Source: Variovorax sp. PCZ-1 | GTDB lineage: Bacteria; Pseudomonadota; Gammaproteobacteria; Burkholderiales; Burkholderiaceae_C | NCBI RefSeq assembly: GCF_018413605.1 | Contig: NZ_JAHCDN010000001.1 | Coordinates: 496,001-560,000 of the forward strand | Reading direction: 5' to 3' | Length of the DNA: 64,000 nt | Position numbers and translations under genes: made by a program | Shown: positions 45,834-54,190 of the stretch, piece by piece | Position numbering within the stretch: the first letter of the stretch is position 1 | Layout of the letters: each line of letters begins with the position of its first letter | The notes under the pieces: generated by a model | What the model was told of the DNA's origin: nothing | Seen by the model: only the letters and a program-made list of their open reading frames with translations | The model's database searches: none

Positions 45834-47237
45834 ATGAAAAGCAGGTGGCCAAATACAAAGCAGTCTTCAAGTGCACGCTGCGTGTGCGCCTGGCTCTTTG
45901 TTGCAGTTTTGGCGCTTGATGGTCTGTCGCAAGCCTTGAGTGTGAATCCTGATCAGCCCATATGGATGAGCTCAGCTTGGGCAGACGATGACAGTGATGA
46001 CTCAGGATCTACAAGCAGCTCGACGAGTAGCAACACGGCTGATCCGGGAGGCGGCACGGATAAACGCAACAATCCCAATCCATCTGCTGGTAGGTTACCT
46101 AATTTTTTGAGCTTTCTTGGCGGCAGCGATGCTGAGCGTAATGAGGTGTTGGCCGCAGGTCTAACAGCCAGACAACGCACACAACTGACGCAATTGAACT
46201 ACCAAGTGATTGTGCAGCGCAACTCCCGCTTGATTGGCCCGCAAGTAGATCGCGTGAAGCTGCCGTCAGGTGTTTCCATCAATGCTGCTATTGAGCAAAT
46301 TCGGAAAATCTCGCCTCTATCTTTGGTGGATCGCAATCATTTTTACACCACCAATCAATCTGCTCAGGACGCATCTACAGCAGCGAGTTTTCAGTCGATG
46401 GTGGGCTGGGGGAATACGCCTTCTTGCAACCAGCGTGTGCTGATTGGCATGATCGACACGCGCGTGGACCGCCAGCATGCCAGTTTGCACGGGCAGGCCA
46501 TTGAGCTTCATTCAGCGCGCGCAGCAGATCGCGCTGCCTCAGATGCTTCTCACGGTACAGCTATTGCCTCCCTCATGCTTGGCAAGCCCGAAGGGCCGTT
46601 GCCTGGGCTCTTGCCACGTGCGAAGCTATTGGCCGTGGATGCCTTCCATCAAGGCCCTCGCTCAGACAATCGTATGGATGCTTTTGATTTTGCTGCCGCA
46701 CTCGATTGGCTGGTTCAGCGTGGTGTGAAAGTGGTGAACCTGAGCTTCTCTGGGCCACACAACATGCTGATTGAAAGCAGCATTCAAGCTGCACAAAAGC
46801 GTGGCGTGATCTTGGTGGCTGCCGTGGGCAATGATGGCCCGACAGCTTCACCGCGTTTTCCTGCGGCCTATCCCGGTGTGATTGCTGTGACGGCTGTTCG
46901 CACGGATTTGCAGGTGTTTCGCCGCGCGGTGCGGGGGGAGCATTTGAGTTTGTCTGCTCCTGGTGTGGATGTGAAGGTGGCTGACACAACGGATGCATCA
47001 GCAACTGTGCTGCGCTCAGGAACCTCATACGCCGTGCCCTTCGTTTCTGCCGCAGCGGCCTTGTTGCAAGCCAATGGCGTGGGCAAATCTGGCGCTGCGG
47101 CTGTGCATCAGCATTTGATCAAGACCAGCTTGGATTTGGGCCCTGCAGGGTTTGATTCGATGTTTGGACACGGCTTGTTGCAAATGGGTGCAGTGTGCAA
47201 AATGCCGTCATCCGGCATGCAGGCTAAATCTGGTTAA
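45834..47237 (+). CDS. Exported subtilisin-like (S8) serine protease
   Basis: A 467-residue secreted serine protease. After an N-terminal export signal (CVCAWLFVAVLALDGLSQAL) comes a low-complexity Asp/Ser/Thr stretch (DDDSDDSGSTSSSTSSNTAD), then a prodomain-like region and the S8 domain. The catalytic triad is Asp 208 (GMIDTRVD), His 240 (SHGTAIASL) and Ser 398 (SGTSYAVPF), with oxyanion Asn in AAVGNDG. A GTG at 45813 is an alternative start. It is divergent from the ECF sigma/anti-sigma pair. Such trios recur in Proteobacteria, suggesting the protease acts in, or is controlled by, that envelope signalling system. Confidence 0.9.
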   Translation: MKSRWPNTKQSSSARCVCAWLFVAVLALDGLSQALSVNPDQPIWMSSAWADDDSDDSGSTSSSTSSNTADPGGGTDKRNNPNPSAGRLPNFLSFLGGSDAERNEVLAAGLTARQRTQLTQLNYQVIVQRNSRLIGPQVDRVKLPSGVSINAAIEQIRKISPLSLVDRNHFYTTNQSAQDASTAASFQSMVGWGNTPSCNQRVLIGMIDTRVDRQHASLHGQAIELHSARAADRAASDASHGTAIASLMLGKPEGPLPGLLPRAKLLAVDAFHQGPRSDNRMDAFDFAAALDWLVQRGVKVVNLSFSGPHNMLIESSIQAAQKRGVILVAAVGNDGPTASPRFPAAYPGVIAVTAVRTDLQVFRRAVRGEHLSLSAPGVDVKVADTTDASATVLRSGTSYAVPFVSAAAALLQANGVGKSGAAAVHQHLIKTSLDLGPAGFDSMFGHGLLQMGAVCKMPSSGMQAKSG

Positions 47238-47312
47238 AGCTGAATTGGCTCGCGGTTTGTTACAACTGGAGTCAACTTAACGCAGCTTGTGAGGAATAAG
47301 GCGGCGGCCTAA

Positions 47313-47331
47313 GCGTATTCGATAGATACGC
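47313..47331. promoter_or_regulatory. Small inverted repeat before the transporter gene
   Basis: GCGTAT and ATACGC with a seven-base spacer, ending 15 bases before the ATG at 47347. It could be an operator or a leader hairpin near the AAGGA ribosome binding site. Confidence 0.3.
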
Positions 47332-47346
47332 AACAAGGATTTCACC

Positions 47347-48864
47347 ATGACCACCTCTACCTTTGATCGCGCTGCACTTCAGCAATACTTCTCGCGGCTC
47401 GTGGCCAACGAGCAGCTTCGCACATGGGGCGAAAAAGCGCTTCATTCGCGCTGGCTCTGGGCGGCTGTGGCTATCCTGATCAGCTCGGCTGCTATTTACT
47501 GGGGCTTAGACGATCTGGCCACGACTGGCAAAGTCTCGCTCACTGTGTTTGCGGCATGCGTGATTGCATGGTCAATCCTGCGCTTGGAAGAAACACCCGT
47601 CGCCATCGCAGGTGGTTTGGCTTTGATTGCTTTGAACGCCACAACACCCGAGGCCTTCTACGCAGGCATGGGCGACAACCTTGTGTGGTTGCTGATTGCA
47701 TCGTTCATTCTGGCCGCTGTTTTGAAACAAAGCGGGGTCGCTGGGCGCTGGGTGATGATGGCATTGTGCTTAGGGCAGCCCTTAGTGCAATTAAGTATCC
47801 GTGCTTTGTACACGCGCGTGACATGGATGATCATTGCCTCTGCTTTCATCATTCCATCCACATCTGGTCGTGCTGCACTGCTATTACCAGTTTATGTTTT
47901 GATTGCACAGCTTTTGCATGCGCCCAGCGCGCGGCGCGGTCTTGCCTTGCTGTTTCCCACCGTGATTTTGCTTTCTGCCTGCGCTTCGCTCTTGGGTGCG
48001 GGTGCGCATTTGGTGGCTGTGGAGATGATGAGCCAGATGAAGCTGCAAGTGCCCGGCTTTGCACAATGGGCGTCGCTAGGTGTGCCGTTCGCAGTTGCGT
48101 CTAGCTTTGCTGCGCAGCAATTGATCTTGCATTTGTTTGTTGAACCTGCTGAACAGACTCAAGCCGTTACGCTGCTTGCGCAAGAGCAGCCAGCGTTTTC
48201 GCGTCAACAAATGGCAGTGGCTGGCATTTTGCTCACGACCATTTTGCTGTGGACATTCTCGGGAAGCTTGGGGCTGGAGCCTGCCTTGATTGCTCTTTTA
48301 GCAGCATTAGCAGTTACGACCAAGAAGCTCACAGGCATCAGCCTGAAAGAAGCACTCAAAGCGGTGGAGTGGAATTTGATCCTCTTTTTGGCAGCCACCA
48401 TGGTGATGGGGGAGGCGCTGTTGCATTCAGGCGCGGCTCAAGCACTGGCTGGCCAAGTGCAAGAGCTCATGCCCCAAGCTTGGCGTAGCCAGCCGATTGC
48501 GATTGTGCTTTTTGTGAGTTTGATTTCCTTGCTGGCGCATTGCGTGATCACTTCCCGCACGGCGCGTGCCTTGGTGTTGATCCCGACTATCGCTGTGCCA
48601 TTTGCAATGGGCGAGGTTAATGTGCAAGCTTTGATCTTCCTCTCAGTCGTCGCCAGTGGTTTTTGCCAAACCTTTACGGTGAGCGCCAAACCTGTGGCCA
48701 TGTTTGCTAACCATGAAGAAGCTGGCATTTCAGCTGCCGATCTTTGGCGCTTGAGTCTGTGGCTGCTGCCTGTGATGCTCGTACTGCTGCTGGTATTTTC
48801 CATGATGGTCTGGCCTGCGCTTGGTATGCCGCTCGTGACCGAAAGCCTCACCTGCACACGCTGA
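47347..48864 (+). CDS. DASS/SLC13-like anion transporter
   Basis: A polytopic inner-membrane transporter of 505 residues with about twelve hydrophobic segments. Two related halves are visible: GMGDNLVWLLIASFILAAVL with STSGRAALLLPVYVLIAQLL, and AVEWNLILFLAATMVMGEAL with ITSRTARALVLIPTIAVP. The paired Ser/Thr-rich re-entrant loops are typical of sodium-coupled dicarboxylate or sulfate carriers of the DASS/ArsB superfamily. The neighbouring glycerate kinase hints at a hydroxy-acid such as glycerate or tartronate as substrate, but that is only context. Confidence 0.85.
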   Translation: MTTSTFDRAALQQYFSRLVANEQLRTWGEKALHSRWLWAAVAILISSAAIYWGLDDLATTGKVSLTVFAACVIAWSILRLEETPVAIAGGLALIALNATTPEAFYAGMGDNLVWLLIASFILAAVLKQSGVAGRWVMMALCLGQPLVQLSIRALYTRVTWMIIASAFIIPSTSGRAALLLPVYVLIAQLLHAPSARRGLALLFPTVILLSACASLLGAGAHLVAVEMMSQMKLQVPGFAQWASLGVPFAVASSFAAQQLILHLFVEPAEQTQAVTLLAQEQPAFSRQQMAVAGILLTTILLWTFSGSLGLEPALIALLAALAVTTKKLTGISLKEALKAVEWNLILFLAATMVMGEALLHSGAAQALAGQVQELMPQAWRSQPIAIVLFVSLISLLAHCVITSRTARALVLIPTIAVPFAMGEVNVQALIFLSVVASGFCQTFTVSAKPVAMFANHEEAGISAADLWRLSLWLLPVMLVLLLVFSMMVWPALGMPLVTESLTCTR

Positions 48865-48976
48865 GATCAGTTTGAGTCGTTTGCAAAGTCTTACGTTTCA
48901 GCGCGGAATAGAGTCATCAAATTGTCGTTTTCCTTATACGCACTCATTACAGCGCGCATTTTTTAGGAGTTACATC

Positions 48977-50188
48977 ATGAGCTTGAATATTTTGATCGCC
49001 CCATCTGGTTTTAAAGAAAGCCTCGGCGCACCTGAAGTGGCAGACCATATCGCAGAAGGCGTGTTACGCGCTATGCCGCTCGCTCATGTCGTGCGCGCAC
49101 CGATGGTGGATGGCGGCGAAGGTTTCACCGAAGCGCTGGTCAAAGTCACGCAAGGCACGATGCACACCTGCACGGTGACTGGCCCGGTTGGCCAACCCGT
49201 GGAATCTTTCTTTGGCATCTTGGGTGGCCGCATCCAGAAAACTGCGGTGCTTGAAATGGCCGCTGCCGCTGGCCTTCGCCTCGTGCCGCGCGATCAGCGA
49301 GACCCGACCAAGACCACGAGCTACGGCGTGGGTGAATTGATCCGCGCTGCACTTGACGCTGGCGCACAGCGGATCCTGCTGGGCTGCGGCGATTCGGGCA
49401 TCAATGATGGCGGCGCTGGCATGGCGCAGGCTTTGGGCGCACGCTTGCTGGATGACAATGGCCAAGAGGTTGGGCAGGGCGGTGCAGAGCTGACGCGCAT
49501 CGCCAAGATTGATCTCAGTGGTCTCGACAAACGTTTGAATAAAGTGCAGCTTGATGCCGCTGTGAACTGGCACAACGTTTTGCTGGGCGAGCGTGGCGTA
49601 GCGCGCGTGTTTGGCCCGCAAAAGGGTGCAACGCCAGAGCAGGTGGAAATCCTTGATGCCGCTTTGATCAATTATTCGCGCCGAATTTTTGAAGCCACAG
49701 GCATCGACATGAGCAGCGCCCCCGGCGGCGGCGCATCCGGCGGCTTGGGCGCAGCGTTTGCTGGCTTGCTTGGCGGCTTGCTGCATCCACGCTACGACAT
49801 CGTGATGAATTATTTGGAGCTGGATCGTTTGATCGAAGAAGCCGATTTGGTGATCACCGCTGAAGGCAGCTTGGATGGCCAAACGCCTTACGGCAAAATC
49901 CCCGCCGAAGTAGCGCGCCGTGCCAAGCTGCGTGGTCTGCCTGTGATTGCGCTCGCAGGCACGATTGGTAAAGGCGTGGCCAGCAATTTTGAATACGGCA
50001 TCGATGCCTTCGCCAGCATCCTGAAGCGCCCTTGCTCGCTAGATGAAGCGATCTTGAAAGCAGGCAGTCTGCTCACCCGCGCAGCGGACGACGCTGTGCG
50101 TATGATGATGGTCGGCATGCGTTTGGCTGTGCCACGTGCGGCAGTGCCAGCGCGTCGCGTTAAACGTACCTTGATGGCTGTGTGTTAA
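48977..50188 (+). CDS. Glycerate kinase (GarK/GlxK type)
   Basis: It phosphorylates D-glycerate, in this family to 2-phosphoglycerate, linking glyoxylate or glycerate use to glycolysis; 403 residues. Visible: MSLNILIAPSGFKESLGAPE, MVDGGEGFTEALV, GCGDSGINDGGAGMAQALGA, APGGGASGGLGAAFAGLLGG and TAEGSLDGQTPYGKIPAEVA. The start at 48977 has AGGAG upstream; the frame extension back to 48872 is not coding-like. The C-terminus is slightly long and basic (RRVKRT). Confidence 0.94.
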   Translation: MSLNILIAPSGFKESLGAPEVADHIAEGVLRAMPLAHVVRAPMVDGGEGFTEALVKVTQGTMHTCTVTGPVGQPVESFFGILGGRIQKTAVLEMAAAAGLRLVPRDQRDPTKTTSYGVGELIRAALDAGAQRILLGCGDSGINDGGAGMAQALGARLLDDNGQEVGQGGAELTRIAKIDLSGLDKRLNKVQLDAAVNWHNVLLGERGVARVFGPQKGATPEQVEILDAALINYSRRIFEATGIDMSSAPGGGASGGLGAAFAGLLGGLLHPRYDIVMNYLELDRLIEEADLVITAEGSLDGQTPYGKIPAEVARRAKLRGLPVIALAGTIGKGVASNFEYGIDAFASILKRPCSLDEAILKAGSLLTRAADDAVRMMMVGMRLAVPRAAVPARRVKRTLMAVC

Positions 50189-50202
50189 TTGGCCAGAGTT
50201 AA

Positions 50203-50245
50203 GCTACTATGAAAATAGTAGCACTCTGCGCATATTCTATAAAGG
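50203..50245 (-). repeat. PE1 element with perfect hairpin
   Basis: GCTACTAT-GAAA-ATAGTAGC, an eight-base-pair stem with a tetraloop, then ACTCTGCGCATATTCTATAA. The GCCGGC end is missing; the flank is the ATATTCTATAA variant. It follows the glycerate kinase gene and could end its transcript. Confidence 0.82.
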
Positions 50246-50319
50246 CAAATTGCTTAAAAGGCTTGAAATTTGATGCGAACTGCTCCTATCAGATCAAGCA
50301 GTTGCTAAACTCTGCCCTG

Positions 50320-50781
50320 ATGAAACTCCTGCCAAACTTCCATCTTAAATCCAAACTCAAAGACTCTGCCAATGCGCTGTTGGAAGTCGCAGGTATGGCT
50401 CTTCAAGTCGCAGTTCCAGGCGGCGGTGCGGCAATTTGCTTTGCGGTGGGTAAATTTGTGGTGGGATTGGTCTTGGTCTGTATCACTGCGGCTGTCGTGA
50501 TTCGACTGCTTTGGCGGCGGAAGCGAGCTGATCAAGTGCGTCATGAGCAGAGACTGCCAGTTTGGGCGCAATTTACTGTGGCATTGACCGCACTGATCGG
50601 CAGCGGCGCTCTGGTGGAAATGACAAAACTTCCTGTGCGCTTTGATCAGCCGGGTTTTACGATGAGTAATTGGTTGATCGTGATCGTTGCCATTGCTTTG
50701 CTCTATGGCTGGTGTCGAAGCCTGTTGAGAACTTGGTTGAATCGCAAAAGCCCTTCAACGAGCTTGGTGGAAAAGCAGTAA
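50320..50781 (+). CDS. Small integral membrane protein of unknown function
   Basis: A 153-residue protein with two or three hydrophobic segments (AAICFAVGKFVVGLVLVCIT, WAQFTVALTALIGSGALVEM, WLIVIVAIALLYGWC) and short basic loops (WRRKRADQVRHEQR). The frame opens earlier, at 50209 inside the PE1 hairpin. ATG at 50320 avoids that and is preferred, without a strong ribosome binding site either way. It is followed at once by the SAH riboswitch. Not recognised. Confidence 0.6.
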   Translation: MKLLPNFHLKSKLKDSANALLEVAGMALQVAVPGGGAAICFAVGKFVVGLVLVCITAAVVIRLLWRRKRADQVRHEQRLPVWAQFTVALTALIGSGALVEMTKLPVRFDQPGFTMSNWLIVIVAIALLYGWCRSLLRTWLNRKSPSTSLVEKQ

Positions 50782-50789
50782 AATATAGG

Positions 50790-50884
50790 CCTCCGAGGAG
50801 CGTTGCAGCGCCTCTTCTCCTGATGAGAAGCATGGCGTGAGGCTCGGAACTCACATTATGTGTTTTGCAACGACGCTCACCCGC
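50790..50884 (+). ncRNA. S-adenosylhomocysteine (SAH) riboswitch
   Basis: The 5' part CCGAGGAGCGTTGCAGCG and the 3' parts GGCTCGG and TTGCAACGACGCTCACCC match the SAH riboswitch core (the CCGAG/CTCGG and GAGCGTTGCA/TGCAACG pairings). It lies 79 bases before ahcY, the gene this class controls in beta- and gammaproteobacteria. SAH binding is expected to raise AhcY synthesis. Confidence 0.93.
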
Positions 50885-50902
50885 TGATATCGTGTGGTGA
50901 GC
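50875..50902 (+). promoter_or_regulatory. Alternative stem of the SAH riboswitch expression platform
   Basis: GCTCACC (50875-50881), part of the riboswitch core, is perfectly complementary to GGTGAGC (50896-50902). It could pair with it when SAH is absent. Nearby CTCCCAG could then contact the CTGGAG ribosome binding site of ahcY. Confidence 0.55.
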
Positions 50903-50962
50903 CTCCCAGATGGGTTCGATGCGCGGTTTCTGTGGATTTATTTTTAACCACTGGAGTTAACC

Positions 50963-52414
50963 ATGAGCGCTGTTTTGAAGCCGATCAAGAATCAAGATTA
51001 CGAAATTGCTGACCTGTCTCTCGCGAGCTGGGGTCAGAAGGAAATTGCTATTGCCGAGACAGAAATGCCCGGCTTGATGGCGATTCGTGAAGAGTTTGCC
51101 AAGAAGAAGCCTTTGAAGGGCGCGCGTATCACTGGCTCGCTGCACATGACGATTCAAACCGCTGTGTTGGTGCAGACTTTGGAAGCACTGGGCGCTGATG
51201 TGCGCTGGGCTTCTTGCAATATTTACTCCACACAAGATCATGCTGCTGCTGCTCTCGTGGTGGCTGGCACGCCGGTGTTTGCCTACAAGGGCGAAAACCT
51301 CAAAGACTACTGGGAATACACCCATCGCATTTTTGAATTCACGGGCAAAAAAGGCACGCCCGAAGAAGGCCCGAACATGATCTTGGACGACGGTGGCGAT
51401 GCCACGCTCCTCATGCACCTCGGTACTAAGGCTGAGAAAGACATCAAAGTGCTGGCCAAGCCTGGCAGCGAAGAAGAGATCCAATTGTTCGCAGCGATCA
51501 AGGCCAAGCTAAAGGTTGACCCAACATGGTATTCACGTCGCCTGAAAAATATCATCGGCGTGACGGAAGAGACGACCACAGGCGTGCTGCGCCTCAATGA
51601 AATGTCTGCCAAGGGCACGCTTGCTCTGCGCGCGATCAACGTGAACGACAGCGTGACGAAGTCTAAATTCGACAACCTCTATGGCTGCCGCGAATCTTTG
51701 GTGGACGCGATCAAGCGCGCGACCGATGTGATGATCGCTGGCAAGGTAGCAGTTGTGGCAGGTTACGGCGACGTGGGCAAGGGCTCCGCTCAAGCTCTGC
51801 GCGCACTCTCTGCACAAGTTTGGGTGACCGAGATCGACCCGATCAACGCTTTGCAAGCCGCCATGGAAGGCTACAAAGTCGTGACGATGGAATACGCAGC
51901 TGACAAGGCTGATATTTTCGTGTCTGCCACCGGCAACAAAAACGTGATCACCTACAAGCACATGGAGGCCATGAAAGACCAGGCCATCGTTTGCAACATC
52001 GGTCACTTTGACAATGAAATCGATGTCGCTTCCCTTGAGAAACTCAAGTGGGAAGAGATCAAGCCACAAGTTGATCACGTGATCTTCCCGAAGAAGGGCA
52101 AGAATCCTGCCAAGCGCATCATCATGTTGGCCAAAGGCCGCTTGGTGAATTTGGGCTGCGGCACGGGCCACCCGAGCTTTGTGATGTCTTCTTCCTTTGC
52201 GAACCAGACGATTGCGCAGATCGAGTTGTTCACGAAGTCCAAAGACTACAAGGTAGGCCAGGTGTATGTGTTGCCTAAGCATCTCGACGAGAAAGTGGCT
52301 CGCCTGCACTTGAAGAAAGTGGGCGCGATGCTGACCGAGCTCTCCAAAGAGCAGGCAGATTACATCGGCGTGAAAGTGGCTGGGCCTTACAAGGCTGATA
52401 CGTACCGCTACTAA
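50963..52414 (+). CDS. ahcY: Adenosylhomocysteinase
   Basis: It hydrolyses S-adenosylhomocysteine to adenosine and homocysteine, relieving product inhibition of methyltransferases; 483 residues. Visible: [33 protein letters not shown], the NAD loop [17 protein letters not shown] and the C-terminal KADTYRY that closes the NAD site. GGAG precedes the ATG. An SAH riboswitch lies in its leader. The methyltransferase and metF genes downstream belong to the same one-carbon theme. Confidence 0.98.
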   Translation: MSAVLKPIKNQDYEIADLSLASWGQKEIAIAETEMPGLMAIREEFAKKKPLKGARITGSLHMTIQTAVLVQTLEALGADVRWASCNIYSTQDHAAAALVVAGTPVFAYKGENLKDYWEYTHRIFEFTGKKGTPEEGPNMILDDGGDATLLMHLGTKAEKDIKVLAKPGSEEEIQLFAAIKAKLKVDPTWYSRRLKNIIGVTEETTTGVLRLNEMSAKGTLALRAINVNDSVTKSKFDNLYGCRESLVDAIKRATDVMIAGKVAVVAGYGDVGKGSAQALRALSAQVWVTEIDPINALQAAMEGYKVVTMEYAADKADIFVSATGNKNVITYKHMEAMKDQAIVCNIGHFDNEIDVASLEKLKWEEIKPQVDHVIFPKKGKNPAKRIIMLAKGRLVNLGCGTGHPSFVMSSSFANQTIAQIELFTKSKDYKVGQVYVLPKHLDEKVARLHLKKVGAMLTELSKEQADYIGVKVAGPYKADTYRY

Positions 52415-52434
52415 GCTCTAGCTAGAAGAAAAAT

Positions 52435-52546
52435 ACCGGACGCAGAGGACGCAAAAGTTACGCGAGACGCAGAAAAGAGAAATCCATTCTTGGTTCCCTT
52501 CTGCGCTCTCTGCGAAACCTCTGCGATTTCTGCGTCCGGTTTTTTG
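52435..52546. repeat. HP2 long hairpin repeat after ahcY
   Basis: An imperfect 106-base palindrome bounded by ACCGGACGCAGA and its exact reverse complement, built of ACGCAGA/TCTGCGT units, with an apex near ATCCATTCTTGG. A T run follows, so it also fits a terminator for ahcY. Confidence 0.85.
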
Positions 52547-52556
52547 TACTTAGCCT

Positions 52557-53342
52557 ATGCGAGCTGACCAACTTTTAGTTCATCGCGGCTTGGCTGCTTC
52601 GCGCAGTCAGGCGCAGCGATTGATTGACTCGGGTGTGCGCACGCTCACACGAGAGGGTTGGAGGGCTGTGAACAAGAGCGATGAGTTGTTTGACGATGCG
52701 GAGCTGGAGTTGCTTAATGCGGCTGAGGCGAAGTATGTGTCTCGCGGCGGTTTAAAGCTTGAAGGCGCATTAGCTCAAAGTGGTATCTCAGCAAATGCTA
52801 AGCTTTGCTTTGACATTGGCCAAAGCACGGGCGGCTTTACGGATTGTTTGTTGCAAGCTGGCGCAGCCTTGGTCGTAGGTGTAGATGTTGGGCATGCTCA
52901 GTTGCATCCCAAGCTCAGAGCTGACGAACGTGTGATTTGCCTAGAAAAAATCAATGCCAGAGAGTTAAATACTCCTGATTTGATAGCTGCTTGCGCAGAT
53001 TCTGTGCCGGCGAATGGCCAATTTGATCTAAAAAAACGGCGCTTTCAGTTGCTTGTGGGCGATGTATCGTTCATCTCGCAAACTTTGCTCGTATCGCGCT
53101 TTTCAGATCTGCTCGCCAAAAATGCCGATGTGCTCATGCTCGTGAAACCGCAGTTTGAATTGCAACCCGGTGATTTGGCCAAAGGCGGTATCGTGAAAGA
53201 TGCTTCTTTGTACAGACAAGTCGAGCAGCGTATTCGTGAGAGCTATGCGCAGCACAGCCTCACCGTCAAGAATTATTTTGAAAGCCCCATAGCGGGTGGA
53301 GACGGCAACCGCGAATTTTTCGTGCACGCTGTTAAGGAGTGA
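52557..53342 (+). CDS. TlyA/hemolysin-A-type rRNA 2'-O-methyltransferase
   Basis: An S4-domain plus Rossmann methyltransferase of 261 residues, probably methylating ribosomal RNA. The N-terminal S4 domain is MRADQLLVHRGLAASRSQAQRLI. The SAM motif is FDIGQSTGGFTDCLLQAGA; FQLLVGDVSFISQTL and MLVKPQFELQPGDL follow. Residues about 138-152 (DLIAACADSVPAN) come from an antisense-read PE1 repeat and, with the adjoining basic residues, lengthen the loop before the DVSFIS strand by some 15 residues relative to homologues as I recall them. The Hemolysin name is historical. Confidence 0.9.
   Translation: MRADQLLVHRGLAASRSQAQRLIDSGVRTLTREGWRAVNKSDELFDDAELELLNAAEAKYVSRGGLKLEGALAQSGISANAKLCFDIGQSTGGFTDCLLQAGAALVVGVDVGHAQLHPKLRADERVICLEKINARELNTPDLIAACADSVPANGQFDLKKRRFQLLVGDVSFISQTLLVSRFSDLLAKNADVLMLVKPQFELQPGDLAKGGIVKDASLYRQVEQRIRESYAQHSLTVKNYFESPIAGGDGNREFFVHAVKE
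52970..53011 (-). repeat. PE1 element inside the TlyA-like gene
   Basis: On the minus strand GCCGGC, AGAATCTGCGCA, AGCAGCTATCAAATC. It is antisense to the gene and read in the same frame as in the deacetylase signal peptide (ALCAVSVPAS versus AACADSVPAN). Confidence 0.9.
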
Positions 53343-53344
53343 AC

Positions 53345-54178
53345 ATGGACAAGCTTCCCGTTAGTTTTGAATTCTTTCCCCCAAAAACACCAGAAGGTGC
53401 TGAGAAGTTGGTTGGCGTGCGCCAGAAGCTCTATGAACTCAAACCGCAATTTTTCAGCGTGACGTATGGCGCAGGCGGCTCGACACAAGATGGCACGCTG
53501 CAGACCGTGCAAGCCATTCTGAAAGACGGCTTTGAGGCAGCTCCGCATTTCAGTTGTATTGGCGCTAGCAAAGAAAGCGTGCGTGCTCAGTTAGCGCAGT
53601 TCAAGGAAGCTGGCATCAAGCGCATGGTGGCGCTGCGCGGTGATTTACCCAGCGGCTATGGTGCGTTTGGTGAATTCAAATACGCCAGCGAATTGATTGC
53701 ATTCATCCGCACTGAAACGGGCGATCACTTCCACATCGAAGTGGGTTGCTATCCTGAGATGCACCCACAGGCTAAATCCCCCGAGACAGACTTACTGGCG
53801 TATGCCATGAAAGTGAAAGCTGGTGCGAACAGCGCCATCACGCAATACTTTTTCAACAGCGATGCTTACTTCCGCTTTGTCGATGATGCGCACAAGCTTG
53901 GCGCAACCATTCCTGTCGTGCCAGGCATCATGCCGATCACGAATTCATCCCAGCTGATGCGTTTCTCCGATGCCTGCGGTGCAGAAATTCCCCGCTGGAT
54001 TCGTACGCGTCTGCAATCGTTTGGCGACGATACAGCCTCGATCAAATCCTTTGGCTTGGATGTGGTGACAGATTTGTGCGACCAACTGCGCAACGCAGGT
54101 GTGCCAGGTTTGCATTTCTACAGCATGAACCAAGCGGCAACAGTGACTGAAATTTGCAAACGGCTTGATCTGGCTTGA
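53345..54178 (+). CDS. metF: Methylenetetrahydrofolate reductase
   Basis: A flavoprotein of 277 residues making 5-methyltetrahydrofolate for methionine synthesis. Visible: PVSFEFFPPKTPEGAEKL with the catalytic Glu, FFSVTYGAGGSTQDGTL, MVALRGDLPSG, HIEVGCYPEMHPQ and PVVPGIMPITNSSQLMRF. The ATG at 53345 follows a GTG that overlaps the previous stop; coupling with the methyltransferase gene is likely. It shares the homocysteine/methionine cycle with ahcY. Confidence 0.97.
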   Translation: MDKLPVSFEFFPPKTPEGAEKLVGVRQKLYELKPQFFSVTYGAGGSTQDGTLQTVQAILKDGFEAAPHFSCIGASKESVRAQLAQFKEAGIKRMVALRGDLPSGYGAFGEFKYASELIAFIRTETGDHFHIEVGCYPEMHPQAKSPETDLLAYAMKVKAGANSAITQYFFNSDAYFRFVDDAHKLGATIPVVPGIMPITNSSQLMRFSDACGAEIPRWIRTRLQSFGDDTASIKSFGLDVVTDLCDQLRNAGVPGLHFYSMNQAATVTEICKRLDLA

Positions 54179-54190
54179 AGCTGCCAAGCT

